Positions 53,937-63,696 are shown, counted from the first letter of the stretch. The stretch: 64,000 nucleotides of DNA from an uncultured Bacteroides sp. (GCA_902388495.1 CABMPP010000005.1:62001-126000); one strand, 5' to 3'. A program made the numbers and translations. Notes: generated from the sequence alone by a model not told the origin.

Positions 53937-54473
53937 TTACTTTCCTCCATATTTATTGAGATGAATCTTTTCCCACTGCAAGTTGTCCTCATTGAAGGGT
54001 TTGCGTTCCATTCCTTTATGACCGATGGCAATAATACTGACCACCTGTAACTGTAAAGGAATGTCGAGTACATCGTGTACGTATTCATTGGAAGGCACAC
54101 CGGCTGCCGTGAAACGCTCACGCACCTGCACCCAGCAGCTACCCAAGCCCATATCTTCGGCCTGAAGTTGCAGATAGATGGAGGCAATGGAGGCATCTTC
54201 TATCCAGACATCACTCGCCAGCGGGTCTGCAGTCACCACAACTGCCAAGGCGGCATCTGCAATAAACTGCGAAGCCTGTTCCTTGCAATATGACAATTCT
54301 TTTAATTTCTCCTTGTCATCCACTACGATGAACTGCCACGCGTTACTACGCTTTGACGTAGGCGCCATCAAGGCTGCTTTCATCAAGGTAACAACCTGCT
54401 CCTGCGTCAATTCTTCTTCTGTAAACTTCCGCATGCTGCGGCGCGACTTTATCAATTCATTGAAACTTTCCAT
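53937..54473 (-). CDS. Nitroreductase-family flavoprotein
   Basis: The protein has 178 aa. The FMN-binding start is SRRSMRKFTEEELTQEQV, followed by APTSKRSNAWQFIVV, and GLGSCWVQVRERF and IAIGHKGMERKPF near the C-terminus. It reduces nitro, quinone or related compounds with NAD(P)H. First gene of the operon to maf. A TATCTTTG box lies at 54504-54497 on this strand. Confidence 0.92.
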   Translation of the reverse strand: MESFNELIKSRRSMRKFTEEELTQEQVVTLMKAALMAPTSKRSNAWQFIVVDDKEKLKELSYCKEQASQFIADAALAVVVTADPLASDVWIEDASIASIYLQLQAEDMGLGSCWVQVRERFTAAGVPSNEYVHDVLDIPLQLQVVSIIAIGHKGMERKPFNEDNLQWEKIHLNKYGGK

Positions 54474-54531
54474 AACATATTCGTGTTTAGTGAACGCAAA
54501 GATACAAGATTATTTTTTAAATTTGCAGACG

Positions 54532-55515
54532 ATGCCTTTGAAACTGACTACATATTACCGCGGGAGCAAGGTCCCTGAACTACCGGGCACCAATACGTTC
54601 CATTCCACAGAGTTATTTCGGATTTACGAAGCAACTCCGGGATATACCCCTGTGCTCATCGTTGCATCGGAAGACGACAAACCCGTTGCAAAACTGCTTG
54701 CAGCGATACGCACCAGCGTACGCACGTTTCCGCCAGGCATCATCAAGAGGTGCGAGGTATACGGCACGGGAGAATATTTCGATGAGACCGCGGACAGAGA
54801 AGCTATCTTCAGCGATATGTTGCAAAGGCTTACCGACGAGGCATTGCGCAACTCCTTTCTTATCGAGTTTCGTAATCTGGAGAATGCGATGTTCGGTTAC
54901 AAATCATTCCGGGAGAACCGGTATATTGCTATTAATTGGTTGCGTGTACGCAATTCGTTGCATAGTGTAGAGAAGGCAGAAGACCGTTTCAGCCCGTCGC
55001 GCATCCGGCAGATAAAGAAAGGTCTGAAAAATGGAGCCCAAGTGCGGGAAGCACTTACTGTAGAAGAGACTCTTAACTTTGCCCACATGCTGCGCCATGT
55101 CTATTCTTCCAAAATACGCCGGCATTTTCCCAGTATAAAATTTTTCCAGCACCTCGAAACCCACCTGATGAAAGAAAATCAAAGTAAAATCTTCATCGTC
55201 ACTTATAAAGAGAAAATTATCGGCGGCAGTGCCTGCATCTATTCCGATGACAATGCTTACCTATGGTTCTCGGGCGGCATGCGCAAGACCTATGCCTTGC
55301 AATATCCGGGCATCCTTGCCGTTTGGAAAGCTTTGGACGATGCCAAGCAACGCGGATACCGCCATTTGGAATTTATGGACGTGGGCCTGCCCTTCCGCAA
55401 ACATGGCTACCGCGAGTTTGTCCTTCGCTTCGGAGGAAAACAAAGCAGCACCCGACGCTGGTTCCGCTTTCGCTGGGACTGGCTGAATCGGGTGCTGACA
55501 AAGATTTATGAATAA
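54532..55515 (+). CDS. GNAT/FemAB-like acyltransferase
   Basis: The protein has 327 aa from ATG 54532. The open frame extends back to 54178 across the nitroreductase gene and is not credible there. The C-terminal half has the GNAT-like fold: FIVTYKEKIIGGSACIYSDDN, AYLWFSGGMRKT and LAVWKALDDAKQRGYRHLEFMDVG. The order resembles BioF2-like or FemAB-type acyltransferases that work on peptidoglycan or lipids. TAAATTTG (54518-54525) is just before the ATG. Divergent from the nitroreductase operon. Confidence 0.72.
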   Translation: MPLKLTTYYRGSKVPELPGTNTFHSTELFRIYEATPGYTPVLIVASEDDKPVAKLLAAIRTSVRTFPPGIIKRCEVYGTGEYFDETADREAIFSDMLQRLTDEALRNSFLIEFRNLENAMFGYKSFRENRYIAINWLRVRNSLHSVEKAEDRFSPSRIRQIKKGLKNGAQVREALTVEETLNFAHMLRHVYSSKIRRHFPSIKFFQHLETHLMKENQSKIFIVTYKEKIIGGSACIYSDDNAYLWFSGGMRKTYALQYPGILAVWKALDDAKQRGYRHLEFMDVGLPFRKHGYREFVLRFGGKQSSTRRWFRFRWDWLNRVLTKIYE

Positions 55516-55527
55516 CAATAGTATATC

Positions 55528-57603
55528 TTATTGAGCTATCTTAAAAACAACTGAACTATAAGCACTCATTTTGACCAAAGCCTTGTCATTCTCCGTTTTC
55601 TGCTGAATATCACCATTCACACCAACAGCTTTTTCTATCTTGTCTGCTAATGTAATCTCCACAGCAGAAGCTCCGAAGTTGTGCACAACCAGCATCTTCT
55701 CACTACCTTTTGTCATATACCATGCGGCAATGGCTTTACCCGTAGTCGCATTATTTTCATTATAAGTAGCATGCTTTGACATTGTGCCTTCCGCCAAAGC
55801 CGGATACGTATTACGCAGTTTTGCAAAACGGACATAAACATTAAGCAAAGAATTTTCATCACTTTGCTGTTCCACTACAGATTTTATATTGGAAGCTACA
55901 CCTTTGTCTATCTTATCCGTATAGGCAGTCACCATATTATCTCCCCATAGCATTGGGCCACGTACATATTCGTCACCATTATCTTTCATTCCATAGAGTC
56001 CCAGTTCTTCACCATAGTAGATGTAAGGTTCACCAGGACCAGTCAGCAAAACAGCTGCCGCCAGTCTTTCCTTATCAACAGATTTACCCAATTTAGAACC
56101 AGTACGGTCCTCATCATGATTCGAAAGTTTAGTAGCCTCAATATAATTGGGACGATTGGCCGCATAGAGTTGTTGATAACTCATAATGTCCTTGGCAAAA
56201 TAGCAGCCTGTATTATTATTGATGGCCCACTCCAAACGATACCAAAAGTCGAATTCAAACAACGCCGGAAGACCTTGATAATAAGGAGCCACTTCACTGG
56301 CGCCGGAAAGTACCTCACCCACCATATAAAGCTCATCCGTTTTACCTTTCTGCTTATAGTACGTATTCAGCTCATCATAAAAAGTTTTCAAGAAAGTTGG
56401 ATTCTCCGTACCTCCGGCATTGTGATAAATATGCTTCACTGCATCCAGACGAAAACCATCTACTCCACGATCTATCCAACCTTTGGCAGCGCTAATCACT
56501 TCTTTGAAAACCGGTGAATTCTTTAAATTGGCGACTTTGCCATAATTAAGATCAGCAAAAGAGGCAGTATAGAAATGAGAATGATAAAACCACAAGTTCA
56601 TTGATTCAAATAAGATATCGGCTGCGCCTTCACCCTGTTTTAAAGAGAAAGGCTCTCCAAACTTAACCTTACTGCTTTTTGATTCAGCACCGTATTTTTT
56701 ATCTCCCCAATCCGTATTGCTGGTACGAATCAAAAATCCCCAAGGAGATGTAAAGTTCACAGTCAGTTCGTATAAACCATTTCCTCTATCATAGAACTTC
56801 TTGCATACAGCCGGATCACCATAATAAAGATATTTAGCTCCTGTGGTACTTTGATCAGGATTATCTCCATCGGCTGTCTCTGCTTGAGTAACAGTTACCG
56901 TCGGTTTCGAAGCATTCGACCAATCAAGCGTGAATTTGTAGCATCCTTCCTCAACTTCTGACGAAGTTGTTGTGGAGAACCACTCGCCCGAATCATACCC
57001 AGTCGCTCCTTCACTGGCAATCATATCAATCTTCCCGGCTTTGATATCAGCTTCCGGATCTTGCGAAAAGATATAATAATCGCGATATTTATTGTCGGTA
57101 GAGATTTTTGCCGCCTGGAACCAAGGATGTTCGATGCTTGTATGATTCAACACATAGTCCAAATAAATCTTGATTCCCCGGTTGTGTGCTTCAGTAATTA
57201 GTCGATCGAAGTCGCTTTCCGTACCGAATTTCTCATTTACCTTGGCATAATCAGTTACGTCATAGCCATGATACGAGGGAGAAGGATGAATGGGAGAAAG
57301 CCAAATGGCCTTCACTCCCAAAGAATTAATATAATCCAGTTTTGATATTAAGCCGTTAATGTCACCATATTTATCCCCGTCACTGTCTGCAAAAGAATAA
57401 ACCAGCAACTGATAGGATATGTCCGCACGTTTCTGACCATCCCAATCAGTGGGAGATGCCACGACATTAGTCCATTCTTCCGTTGGATCAGGCTTCGGTT
57501 CCGGTTCAGGAGTCGGTGTTGTACCATTGTCATCACTACAAGCCGCCAGGCAAAGTGATATAGCACAGAATAGGAAAAAAGAAATAAACCTTATCTTCTT
57601 CAT
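55528..57603 (-). CDS. susG: SusG-like outer-membrane alpha-amylase (GH13)
   Basis: The protein has 691 aa. Lipobox SLCLAACSDD, then a Pro/Glu-rich linker. The GH13 core has YLDYVLNHT, nucleophile D387 in GFRLDAVKH, acid E430 in MVGEVL and D498 in SNHDED. An insert at about 215-335 (CYKFTLDWSNASKPTVTV) matches the position of CBM58 in B. thetaiotaomicron SusG. It cuts starch at the cell surface. The other sus genes lie beyond the ATPase genes at 57693-59789. A consensus promoter of its own is at 57634-57666. Confidence 0.93.
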   Translation of the reverse strand: MKKIRFISFFLFCAISLCLAACSDDNGTTPTPEPEPKPDPTEEWTNVVASPTDWDGQKRADISYQLLVYSFADSDGDKYGDINGLISKLDYINSLGVKAIWLSPIHPSPSYHGYDVTDYAKVNEKFGTESDFDRLITEAHNRGIKIYLDYVLNHTSIEHPWFQAAKISTDNKYRDYYIFSQDPEADIKAGKIDMIASEGATGYDSGEWFSTTTSSEVEEGCYKFTLDWSNASKPTVTVTQAETADGDNPDQSTTGAKYLYYGDPAVCKKFYDRGNGLYELTVNFTSPWGFLIRTSNTDWGDKKYGAESKSSKVKFGEPFSLKQGEGAADILFESMNLWFYHSHFYTASFADLNYGKVANLKNSPVFKEVISAAKGWIDRGVDGFRLDAVKHIYHNAGGTENPTFLKTFYDELNTYYKQKGKTDELYMVGEVLSGASEVAPYYQGLPALFEFDFWYRLEWAINNNTGCYFAKDIMSYQQLYAANRPNYIEATKLSNHDEDRTGSKLGKSVDKERLAAAVLLTGPGEPYIYYGEELGLYGMKDNGDEYVRGPMLWGDNMVTAYTDKIDKGVASNIKSVVEQQSDENSLLNVYVRFAKLRNTYPALAEGTMSKHATYNENNATTGKAIAAWYMTKGSEKMLVVHNFGASAVEITLADKIEKAVGVNGDIQQKTENDKALVKMSAYSSVVFKIAQ

Positions 57604-57633
57604 ACCATTAGATTTTCAAATTATTATTCGATT

Positions 57634-57666
57634 CAAAGGTAAGAAAGAAAAAAAGCACAATACAAA
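57634..57666 (-). promoter_or_regulatory. Promoter of the susG-like gene
   Basis: On the minus strand TTTG (57666-57663), 21-base spacer, TACCTTTG (57641-57634). The start would be about 24 bases before the ATG. It would let susG be expressed apart from susDEF. Confidence 0.68.
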
Positions 57667-57692
57667 GCCCGATATGGAAAAGCATAATATGA

Positions 57693-58235
57693 TTACGAAA
57701 ACGTTTGCATATCGAGCAGATTCTTTGTTTTATCAGCCAAGAACAGAGGAATATTCAACAAGTTTCCATCTTGTTTCAAGTTCAACATCGAATAACGAAT
57801 ACGGCAAGCGGGTTGGAAAAGCTTCTCATACTGAATGAGACTCTTCCCCTGCACATTCTGGTCAGCCTTCACTTCTATCGGACAAATCCGGTTACCATAT
57901 TGAAGCAGAAATACTTCAAGGTATTCAGCGCCTCGTTGCATTCTTGTATCTCATCCAATATCAATAACGTTGTCTGTGGATTTATTTTCTTTCCATGCAA
58001 AAAAGACAGTTGTTGGATAATCCGTTGAGGATCTTTTGTCGTTCTAAATATATCACGAAGTCCACTTTCATCTTTATCCAAGCTAAAATAGGCTACATCT
58101 TCAAAATGCTCTTTACCAAAATACTTCAACACCCATGTTTTGCCTACTTGCCTGGGCCCATGAATCAGCAACGGCGTCCTCTTTTTCATCCGCCTTCCAT
58201 GCTGACAATTGCTTGAGAACTTCTCTTTCAAACAT
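57693..58235 (-). pseudogene. Decayed DUF4143-type AAA ATPase
   Basis: The original start at 58235 reads MFEREVLKQLSAWKADEK and then goes out of frame: five A in GATGAAAAAGAGG where four would keep DEKRTPLLIHGPRQVGKTW. The second frame has Walker A HGPRQVGKTW and Walker B LLILDEIQECNEAL. It then ends shortly after NTLKYF, and a third frame holds only the family's tail (YGNRICPIEVKADQNVQGKSL). The central ~200 residues are deleted. Two independent lesions show it is dead. It lies between susG and the intact ATPase. Confidence 0.85.
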
Positions 58236-58356
58236 AACAAATCACATGTTAGATATCAAAAACGTGGAGATCCCCACATTTTCGATACGAGTTTCGTGCA
58301 AATATACACAATTTTGGTGCAATACATAAGATTTATCTTAAGGAAAGATAGTAATT

Positions 58357-58445
58357 CTTGGAAAAAAAGGCAAAATGCCACTAAATTATCTTGGAAAAGC
58401 GGCAATAATGAGTTACTTTTGTATTGGAAAAAAGGAAAGACAATG
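58357..58445 (+). repeat. TTGGAAAA direct repeats at 33-bp period
   Basis: Copies of (C/A)TTGGAAAA-n(2-3)-GG(C)AA begin at 58357, 58390 and 58423, exactly 33 bases apart, about three helical turns. The second copy overlaps the -33 region and the third follows the -7 box (58414-58421) of the ATPase gene. They look like operator sites. Confidence 0.75.
58390..58421 (+). promoter_or_regulatory. Promoter of the DUF4143 ATPase
   Basis: CTTG (58390-58393), 20-base spacer, TACTTTTG (58414-58421). The -7 box fits the consensus; the -33 is one base off TTTG. It is embedded in the 33-bp repeats. Confidence 0.6.
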
Positions 58446-59789
58446 CTAAAAAGAAAGATTGATAATTACATCAAACGCTATTACGAGACTACTCGTAATG
58501 CCCTACTCATTACCGGTGCCCGACAAATAGGCAAAACCTATTCTATACGGGAATTCGGCAAATCATTCAAAAGTTTTATTGAGATAAACTTTGTGGAAAT
58601 GCCCGAAGCGGTGGAAGTATTCAAAAACGCAAAGAACAGTGCTGATATATTGCTCCGTTTGTCAGTCATAACAACTGTCCCCCTTATCAAAGGTGAAACG
58701 CTTGTGTTTTTCGACGAAGTGCAGAAGTGTCCCGATATTGTTACCGCAATTAAATTCCTGGTGGACGAAGGGTCATACCGCTACATTTTGAGCGGTTCGT
58801 TATTGGGCGTTGAATTAAAAGATTTGCGTTCAGAACCGGTTGGATATATGGGTGTCAAAGATATGTATCCACTGGATTTCGAAGAGTTCATCTCATGTAT
58901 AGGCATCAACGACAAAGTGATAGAGTCCTTACGCAAAGCATGGAAGAACCGCACCAAGGTCGACGACTTTGTTCATACTAAAATCATGGAATTGTTCCGC
59001 CTTTACCTTGTTGTAGGCGGTATGCCGGCTGCTGTGAGCAAATATATCGATAGCAACAACCTTCAGGAAGTAACAACTGTACAACAGGATATAATTCGCC
59101 TTTACAAACGCGACATAGCACAATATGATCCTGAGAATAAACTATATATAGAAGAAATATTCAGCCTTATTCCACCCGAACTCAATGCAAAGAACAAACG
59201 ATTCATACTGAAACGATTGAACGAGAATGCTAAATTTGAACGTTATCAAAATAGTTTTCTTTGGCTGAAGAATGCAGGTGTGGCGTTGCCTGTCTACAAT
59301 GTTGAAGAGCCCAAAATGCCATTATTGCTTGCACGGTCAAGGAATATGTTTAAACTCTTCCAAAACGATATTGGCCTGCTTGCAACACAATATGCCGAAG
59401 GCATTCAGTTACGAATCATTAAGGGTGATAAGAATATAAATTTCGGTTCGATATATGAGAATGCTGTGGCGCAGGAATTGATTGCACATAATATAGAACC
59501 TTATTACTACAATAACAAGAAGCGTGGCGAGTTGGATTTTGTCATAGAACTTAATGGCGAGGTGCTCCCCATTGAAGTAAAGTCGGGTAAAGACTATGAA
59601 TTGCACCGTGCTTTATCCAATATAATGGATTGTGAGGAGTACGATTTGCCCGAAGCAGTCGTATTTAACAATGATAATTTGAAAGTAGATGGAAAGATTG
59701 TCTATGCACCGATTTATATGGTCATGTTTTTAGAGAAGAACAACGATGTGCCGATATATTATAAAGTGGATTTATCGATGTTACAATAA
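58443..59789 (+). CDS. DUF4143-family AAA ATPase
   Basis: The protein has 448 aa from ATG 58443; the frame opens at 58209 but the earlier part crosses the repeats and promoter. Walker A is LITGARQIGKTYSI, Walker B TLVFFDEVQKC; then the sensor-like YILSGSLLGV. The DUF4143 part includes LYLVVGGMPAAVSKYI and the C-terminal nuclease-like ELDFVIELNGEVLPIEVKSGK. Family function is unproven. The gene interrupts the sus cluster, divergent from the pseudogene and convergent with GH53. Confidence 0.88.
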   Translation: MLKRKIDNYIKRYYETTRNALLITGARQIGKTYSIREFGKSFKSFIEINFVEMPEAVEVFKNAKNSADILLRLSVITTVPLIKGETLVFFDEVQKCPDIVTAIKFLVDEGSYRYILSGSLLGVELKDLRSEPVGYMGVKDMYPLDFEEFISCIGINDKVIESLRKAWKNRTKVDDFVHTKIMELFRLYLVVGGMPAAVSKYIDSNNLQEVTTVQQDIIRLYKRDIAQYDPENKLYIEEIFSLIPPELNAKNKRFILKRLNENAKFERYQNSFLWLKNAGVALPVYNVEEPKMPLLLARSRNMFKLFQNDIGLLATQYAEGIQLRIIKGDKNINFGSIYENAVAQELIAHNIEPYYYNNKKRGELDFVIELNGEVLPIEVKSGKDYELHRALSNIMDCEEYDLPEAVVFNNDNLKVDGKIVYAPIYMVMFLEKNNDVPIYYKVDLSMLQ

Positions 59790-59823
59790 CTATTTCGTAA
59801 GATCTGAATCATCTGCTCGTTCT

Positions 59824-59857
59824 CATGTTTGGACAGCTTCTCAGCTGTCCAAACATG
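59824..59857. terminator. Bidirectional hairpin between ATPase and GH53 genes
   Basis: CATGTTTGGACAGCT (59824-59838), loop TCTC, AGCTGTCCAAACATG (59843-59857). The stem is a perfect 15 bp between convergent genes. T tracts on either side are short. Confidence 0.7.
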
Positions 59858-59885
59858 CGTTTTCAGTGTCCTCGTTATCCCCCCT

Positions 59886-60986
59886 TCATCGTTCAATAAA
59901 CTTCCGAAGTTCCTGCATTGCAGGCAAAACTTTACCAGTATGATTGTCGAATAAACCACGATTCAGCCACCCATCTGTCACACTATTCTCTTTACTTCCA
60001 TTTTCCTCCGGAAACCACCAAAAAAGTCCTGTAACATTAGAATGACGACGTAACTCAGCTACCAGTTCATGGGTAAAGATACGCTGCCCTTCCACACTGA
60101 TAGGATAGAATTCACCGTATTGCTCTTCTCCTTTTGCCCAACGGTCATTCTCATGTGAATAATAAGCAGCTGTTTCTACAATCATAACCTCCTTTCCCGG
60201 AAAATCAACAGCCAGAGAGTCAAGTGTTGCCGCCAAAACACCTACCGCTCTATGCCACATTGGGTAATAACTTAACCCTATGATATCGTAATCCAGACCT
60301 TGCAAATGGTTATAATAAGCTTTGGTAGCAATCCAATCGCCCGCTTTTTCGGTGTGAATAATGATTTTTGCCATCGGACAAACTTCCCTGCAAGCCTTTG
60401 CACCCGATTCCAGTAATTGTACCAGCACATCCCAATTTTCATTCCCAAGCGGAGTCAACTTGGCCACCGGCCACATCATACCATTGGTAATTTCATTACC
60501 AACTTGAATAAGGTCCGGAGTTGCTCCCATCTCATTCATATAGCGAAGAGTTTGCTTAGTATATTCGTATACACTATCAGGCAATGCCTGCACCGGTACA
60601 TTTTTCCAACGGTCGGGCATAAATTGTTTGCCCGGATCGGCCCATGTATCCGAATAATGGAAGTCAAGCATAAAGTGATAGCCGGCTTCTTTTATTCTTT
60701 GCCCTAAACGAGCCACATAATTCAAATCTTGGCAAACGCCCTCGCCCTTATGCTCGGCAGAAGCCTTATCAGGTTCTACAAACAAACGAACACGAATGGC
60801 ATTCCAACCCTCTTCTTTGAAAAAGTCTAACGGCTTCACCGGGTTTCCTTTTGCATCACAATACGTCACACCGGCTTTCTCATAAGAAGGAAGCAAGGAT
60901 ATGTCACCACCTAAATAAAGTTTTTGTGCATTGGCTGATGTGCAACACATAAATACTGCCAATAAAATAGGAGTTAATATTTTCAT
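59886..60986 (-). CDS. GH53 endo-beta-1,4-galactanase
   Basis: The protein has 366 aa from ATG 60986 (MKILTPILLAVFMC, with signal to ANAQ); the frame opens at 61019. GH53 motifs: YLGGDISLLPSYEKAG, GWNAIRVRLFV, HYSDTWADPGKQ, LIQVGNEITNGMMWP with the acid E, and MIVETAAYY with the nucleophile E. It cleaves beta-1,4-galactan of pectic arabinogalactan I. It is 87 bases past the susF-like stop, behind a hairpin. Confidence 0.93.
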   Translation of the reverse strand: MKILTPILLAVFMCCTSANAQKLYLGGDISLLPSYEKAGVTYCDAKGNPVKPLDFFKEEGWNAIRVRLFVEPDKASAEHKGEGVCQDLNYVARLGQRIKEAGYHFMLDFHYSDTWADPGKQFMPDRWKNVPVQALPDSVYEYTKQTLRYMNEMGATPDLIQVGNEITNGMMWPVAKLTPLGNENWDVLVQLLESGAKACREVCPMAKIIIHTEKAGDWIATKAYYNHLQGLDYDIIGLSYYPMWHRAVGVLAATLDSLAVDFPGKEVMIVETAAYYSHENDRWAKGEEQYGEFYPISVEGQRIFTHELVAELRRHSNVTGLFWWFPEENGSKENSVTDGWLNRGLFDNHTGKVLPAMQELRKFIER

Positions 60987-61021
60987 GATATCAGTTTTAG
61001 AAATTTGCTTGAATACCAAAA

Positions 61022-61052
61022 GCGGGTGATCGTAACTTACACGACCACCCGC
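61022..61052 (-). terminator. Hairpin between susF and GH53 (attenuator-like)
   Basis: On the minus strand GCGGGTGGTCGT pairs with ACGATCACCCGC, one mismatch, followed by TTTT. It sits between two genes of the same direction, so it may lower GH53 expression relative to susDEF. Confidence 0.7.
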
Positions 61053-61072
61053 AATTTATTATTTAATACAGA

Positions 61073-62485
61073 TTATTTTATCTCACCTGTACCTGCAGTG
61101 AAATTCAAATAAGCTTTCTGGCCCTCCGTTACGGAAACTCTCGTCTGGTCGCCGCCGGTACCACGATACTCAATCTTTCCATCAAGTATGATAAACTCTG
61201 CTTGCCACCAGTCAAAACCTTCAATGCTGACGCACATACGAAGCTCGGCATCTGCTGCAAACGCAGGCGAAACGAATACACCATCCGCAGTGGTAGGAAT
61301 TTCAAACTTATGGCTGTCTGCCACATTCCATTCACCGGCAGTATCACCAATGAGGTAAACATTCGGAGTATAAACATTGATAGCCTTGCTTTCTCCATTC
61401 AGCACATGAAACAGATACCATCCAGCATTAGTAACTTGCACATTACCACTTTTATCTACCAAACCGGCTCCGGCTACATCGTTCATCGGAGCTGAGCTAC
61501 CGAATTCAGAACCGTCCCAAGCTGCTGCTGCAGAGAATTTTATTTCATCACCGGCATTACAATAAATAATGGTCCAATAGTTACCTTCATGACTGTTTAC
61601 AGGAGTAAGCTGATGCCATGCACCCCAATTATTGAAGCCGGTACCTGTCATATAAAGTTCTGTAGGAGCTTTCGTGATTTCGTAGGTATAGTCCATCATA
61701 TTAATGGTCATATTATACTTACCTGCTTTCGCAATCTTTCCGGCACCTGCACCTTCGTTTACAAGTTGTCCACTCATAGCATCGTCTCCATCTGTCTTAA
61801 GACCGACCACACCCGGATTAGCCCAGAAGTCTCCTGCATCAATATTCTTTTGCGGAATAATTTTCCAATATTGATCGTCTGCAGTTGTAGTGAAAGAAAT
61901 AGTAAACACCGGATCATCATAAACATTTACATCGCTATGATTGAACTTCACCATTGTCTCTTCATCCCATCCTACCATATCGCCTACGAGATAATACGCT
62001 GCCGAAATATCGGGTTTAACAAGCGTCACTTGTACTTCCGCTTGGTTAGAACTCACGCAAAAAGCTTGTTCTCCTTGTTTAATATATGCCATTACAGTTA
62101 CAGCCAGTTTACGTGCTATCGGATTCTTGCCATAATAGCTTTCTACTGCACTAACCACTTCTTTAGTAGATACATTTCCTGACGCATCAACAGCCAAAAC
62201 GGCCTTTCCTTGCGCTGCTCCACTTTCATCCAATTTACTCAGAACAGCTTCATAAGCAGTCACTTCCATACCTTCGGGAGCACTTACCGAAGCGGTAAAG
62301 AGCTGAATTGTTTCTGTAGTAACATTTTCCATATCGATGGCTGCAGCAGGAGTAATATTCACGCTAATATCTTTAGCCTCCTCAGCATCAAAACCTTGAG
62401 GAGCTGCCCAGTCATCGTAGTCACCCTTACAACTGCTAAGAAGTGCAGCCGTAAGAACCATACTATATATTAATGATTTTCTCAT
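61073..62485 (-). CDS. susF: SusF-like starch-binding lipoprotein
   Basis: The protein has 470 aa from ATG 62485 (MRKSLIYSM). Lipobox LTAALLSSCKGD, followed by DDWAAPQGF. The N-terminal Ig-like domain precedes repeated starch-binding-type domains: AAYYLVGDMVGWDEETMVKFNHS, LYMTGTGFNNWGAWHQLTPV and VYLIGDTAGEWNVADSHKF, each with Trp and acidic residues. SusF binds starch at the surface without being essential for uptake. It follows susE by 26 bases. Assignment as SusF over SusE rests on gene order. Confidence 0.85.
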   Translation of the reverse strand: MRKSLIYSMVLTAALLSSCKGDYDDWAAPQGFDAEEAKDISVNITPAAAIDMENVTTETIQLFTASVSAPEGMEVTAYEAVLSKLDESGAAQGKAVLAVDASGNVSTKEVVSAVESYYGKNPIARKLAVTVMAYIKQGEQAFCVSSNQAEVQVTLVKPDISAAYYLVGDMVGWDEETMVKFNHSDVNVYDDPVFTISFTTTADDQYWKIIPQKNIDAGDFWANPGVVGLKTDGDDAMSGQLVNEGAGAGKIAKAGKYNMTINMMDYTYEITKAPTELYMTGTGFNNWGAWHQLTPVNSHEGNYWTIIYCNAGDEIKFSAAAAWDGSEFGSSAPMNDVAGAGLVDKSGNVQVTNAGWYLFHVLNGESKAINVYTPNVYLIGDTAGEWNVADSHKFEIPTTADGVFVSPAFAADAELRMCVSIEGFDWWQAEFIILDGKIEYRGTGGDQTRVSVTEGQKAYLNFTAGTGEIK

Positions 62486-62511
62486 ATCAATCAATTTTTA
62501 TTTATCCGTTA

Positions 62512-63696
62512 TTATTTGTTGTAGAAATGATAGTAACCGGTAATATCGTTAAAGATGATTCGGTAATCGCCGGCTTCTACAGGAATATTGGCACCACCGC
62601 CAACGCCCCAACCGAACGGGAATTTCTCACCACCCCAATTAGGATTCCAACTGTCGTCAACGAGGAACTTCATTCCGGTGTTTTCACTGATACTCATATC
62701 GTACATCCATACGTGCGGACGAGCACCTTCAAAGGTATCTACCGGCTTCATATTTACGGCACCATCTCCCCAATTGGTAAAGTCACCTGCAATCAACATC
62801 TGCGGATATTCAGCCGGATCCTTGTCAAGGGCTGTGAATGTCAAGGTATTAGTATAAGTATCGAGGTCTATTCTATAATAACCTGCCGAGGGCACTTTGA
62901 AGTCTCCACCTTCACCAGTGTCATCTTTTCTCTTCGGCTGATTAATGTCATTTTCAACGCCTCCCCATTGGTCATCCCAGCTACCGGGAACACGAATAAT
63001 CTTGAAACCAAGGTCGGGAGTGAAGTAGCCTGTATAGGTGAGCGGTCCTCTACCTGTTGCATCATCAAACTTACCGCCTTCAACCGGAGTCATCGGGTAA
63101 ATAGAAACACCTATTTCCGAACCCCATGCACCATCACCCACACCGGCACCGATAAGATACCACAATTCAGGATCTGCAGTAACCAATGCTTGGAAGAAAG
63201 GCTTCACTTTCAGAGTTATATTGTTTGAGTAGGTATTTTGGCCTGAACTCAACACACCATTAAGGCGTACATATACATCCAAATTATCGGGTATTTGCTC
63301 TTCGCTTGTATAGCCGCCCATCTTCATAATGCCCTTATTAAAGTCTTTGGCGTTGACGTTAAATTTAGCTTTTGTACTATAACTTTCCAACTGTACAAAT
63401 TTCGGATTGCCTACCACGTCGCCATTCTCATCAACCGTATTTTCCCATTCATTGGTCAGCGACAGTTGAGGGTAATAACTTACAGCTGCTGTATAGCCGA
63501 AATCCGGTTGTTTACAAGTAAGTTCAATGCCCTCGCAATTACCCAAATCATACACATTACCACCCAGAGCAGGTGCATTCAGCACAAAACTCTCGGGTAC
63601 TGTCAAGGTAGGATTGGAGTCTCTGTCGTCCTCGCATGATGTAAAACCCATAAGGGCAACACCTGCTAACAAAGATGCAATAATATATTTTTTCAT
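62512..63696 (-). CDS. susE: SusE-like starch-binding lipoprotein
   Basis: The protein has 394 aa. Lipobox ALMGFTSCEDD, followed by a SusE N-terminal domain (ESFVLNAPALGGNVYDL). Two C-terminal binding domains follow: ELWYLIGAGVGDGAWGSE and QMLIAGDFTNWGDGAVNM, with KFPFGWGVGG. These resemble SusE/SusF modules. It is encoded just downstream of susD. Confidence 0.88.
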   Translation of the reverse strand: MKKYIIASLLAGVALMGFTSCEDDRDSNPTLTVPESFVLNAPALGGNVYDLGNCEGIELTCKQPDFGYTAAVSYYPQLSLTNEWENTVDENGDVVGNPKFVQLESYSTKAKFNVNAKDFNKGIMKMGGYTSEEQIPDNLDVYVRLNGVLSSGQNTYSNNITLKVKPFFQALVTADPELWYLIGAGVGDGAWGSEIGVSIYPMTPVEGGKFDDATGRGPLTYTGYFTPDLGFKIIRVPGSWDDQWGGVENDINQPKRKDDTGEGGDFKVPSAGYYRIDLDTYTNTLTFTALDKDPAEYPQMLIAGDFTNWGDGAVNMKPVDTFEGARPHVWMYDMSISENTGMKFLVDDSWNPNWGGEKFPFGWGVGGGANIPVEAGDYRIIFNDITGYYHFYNK

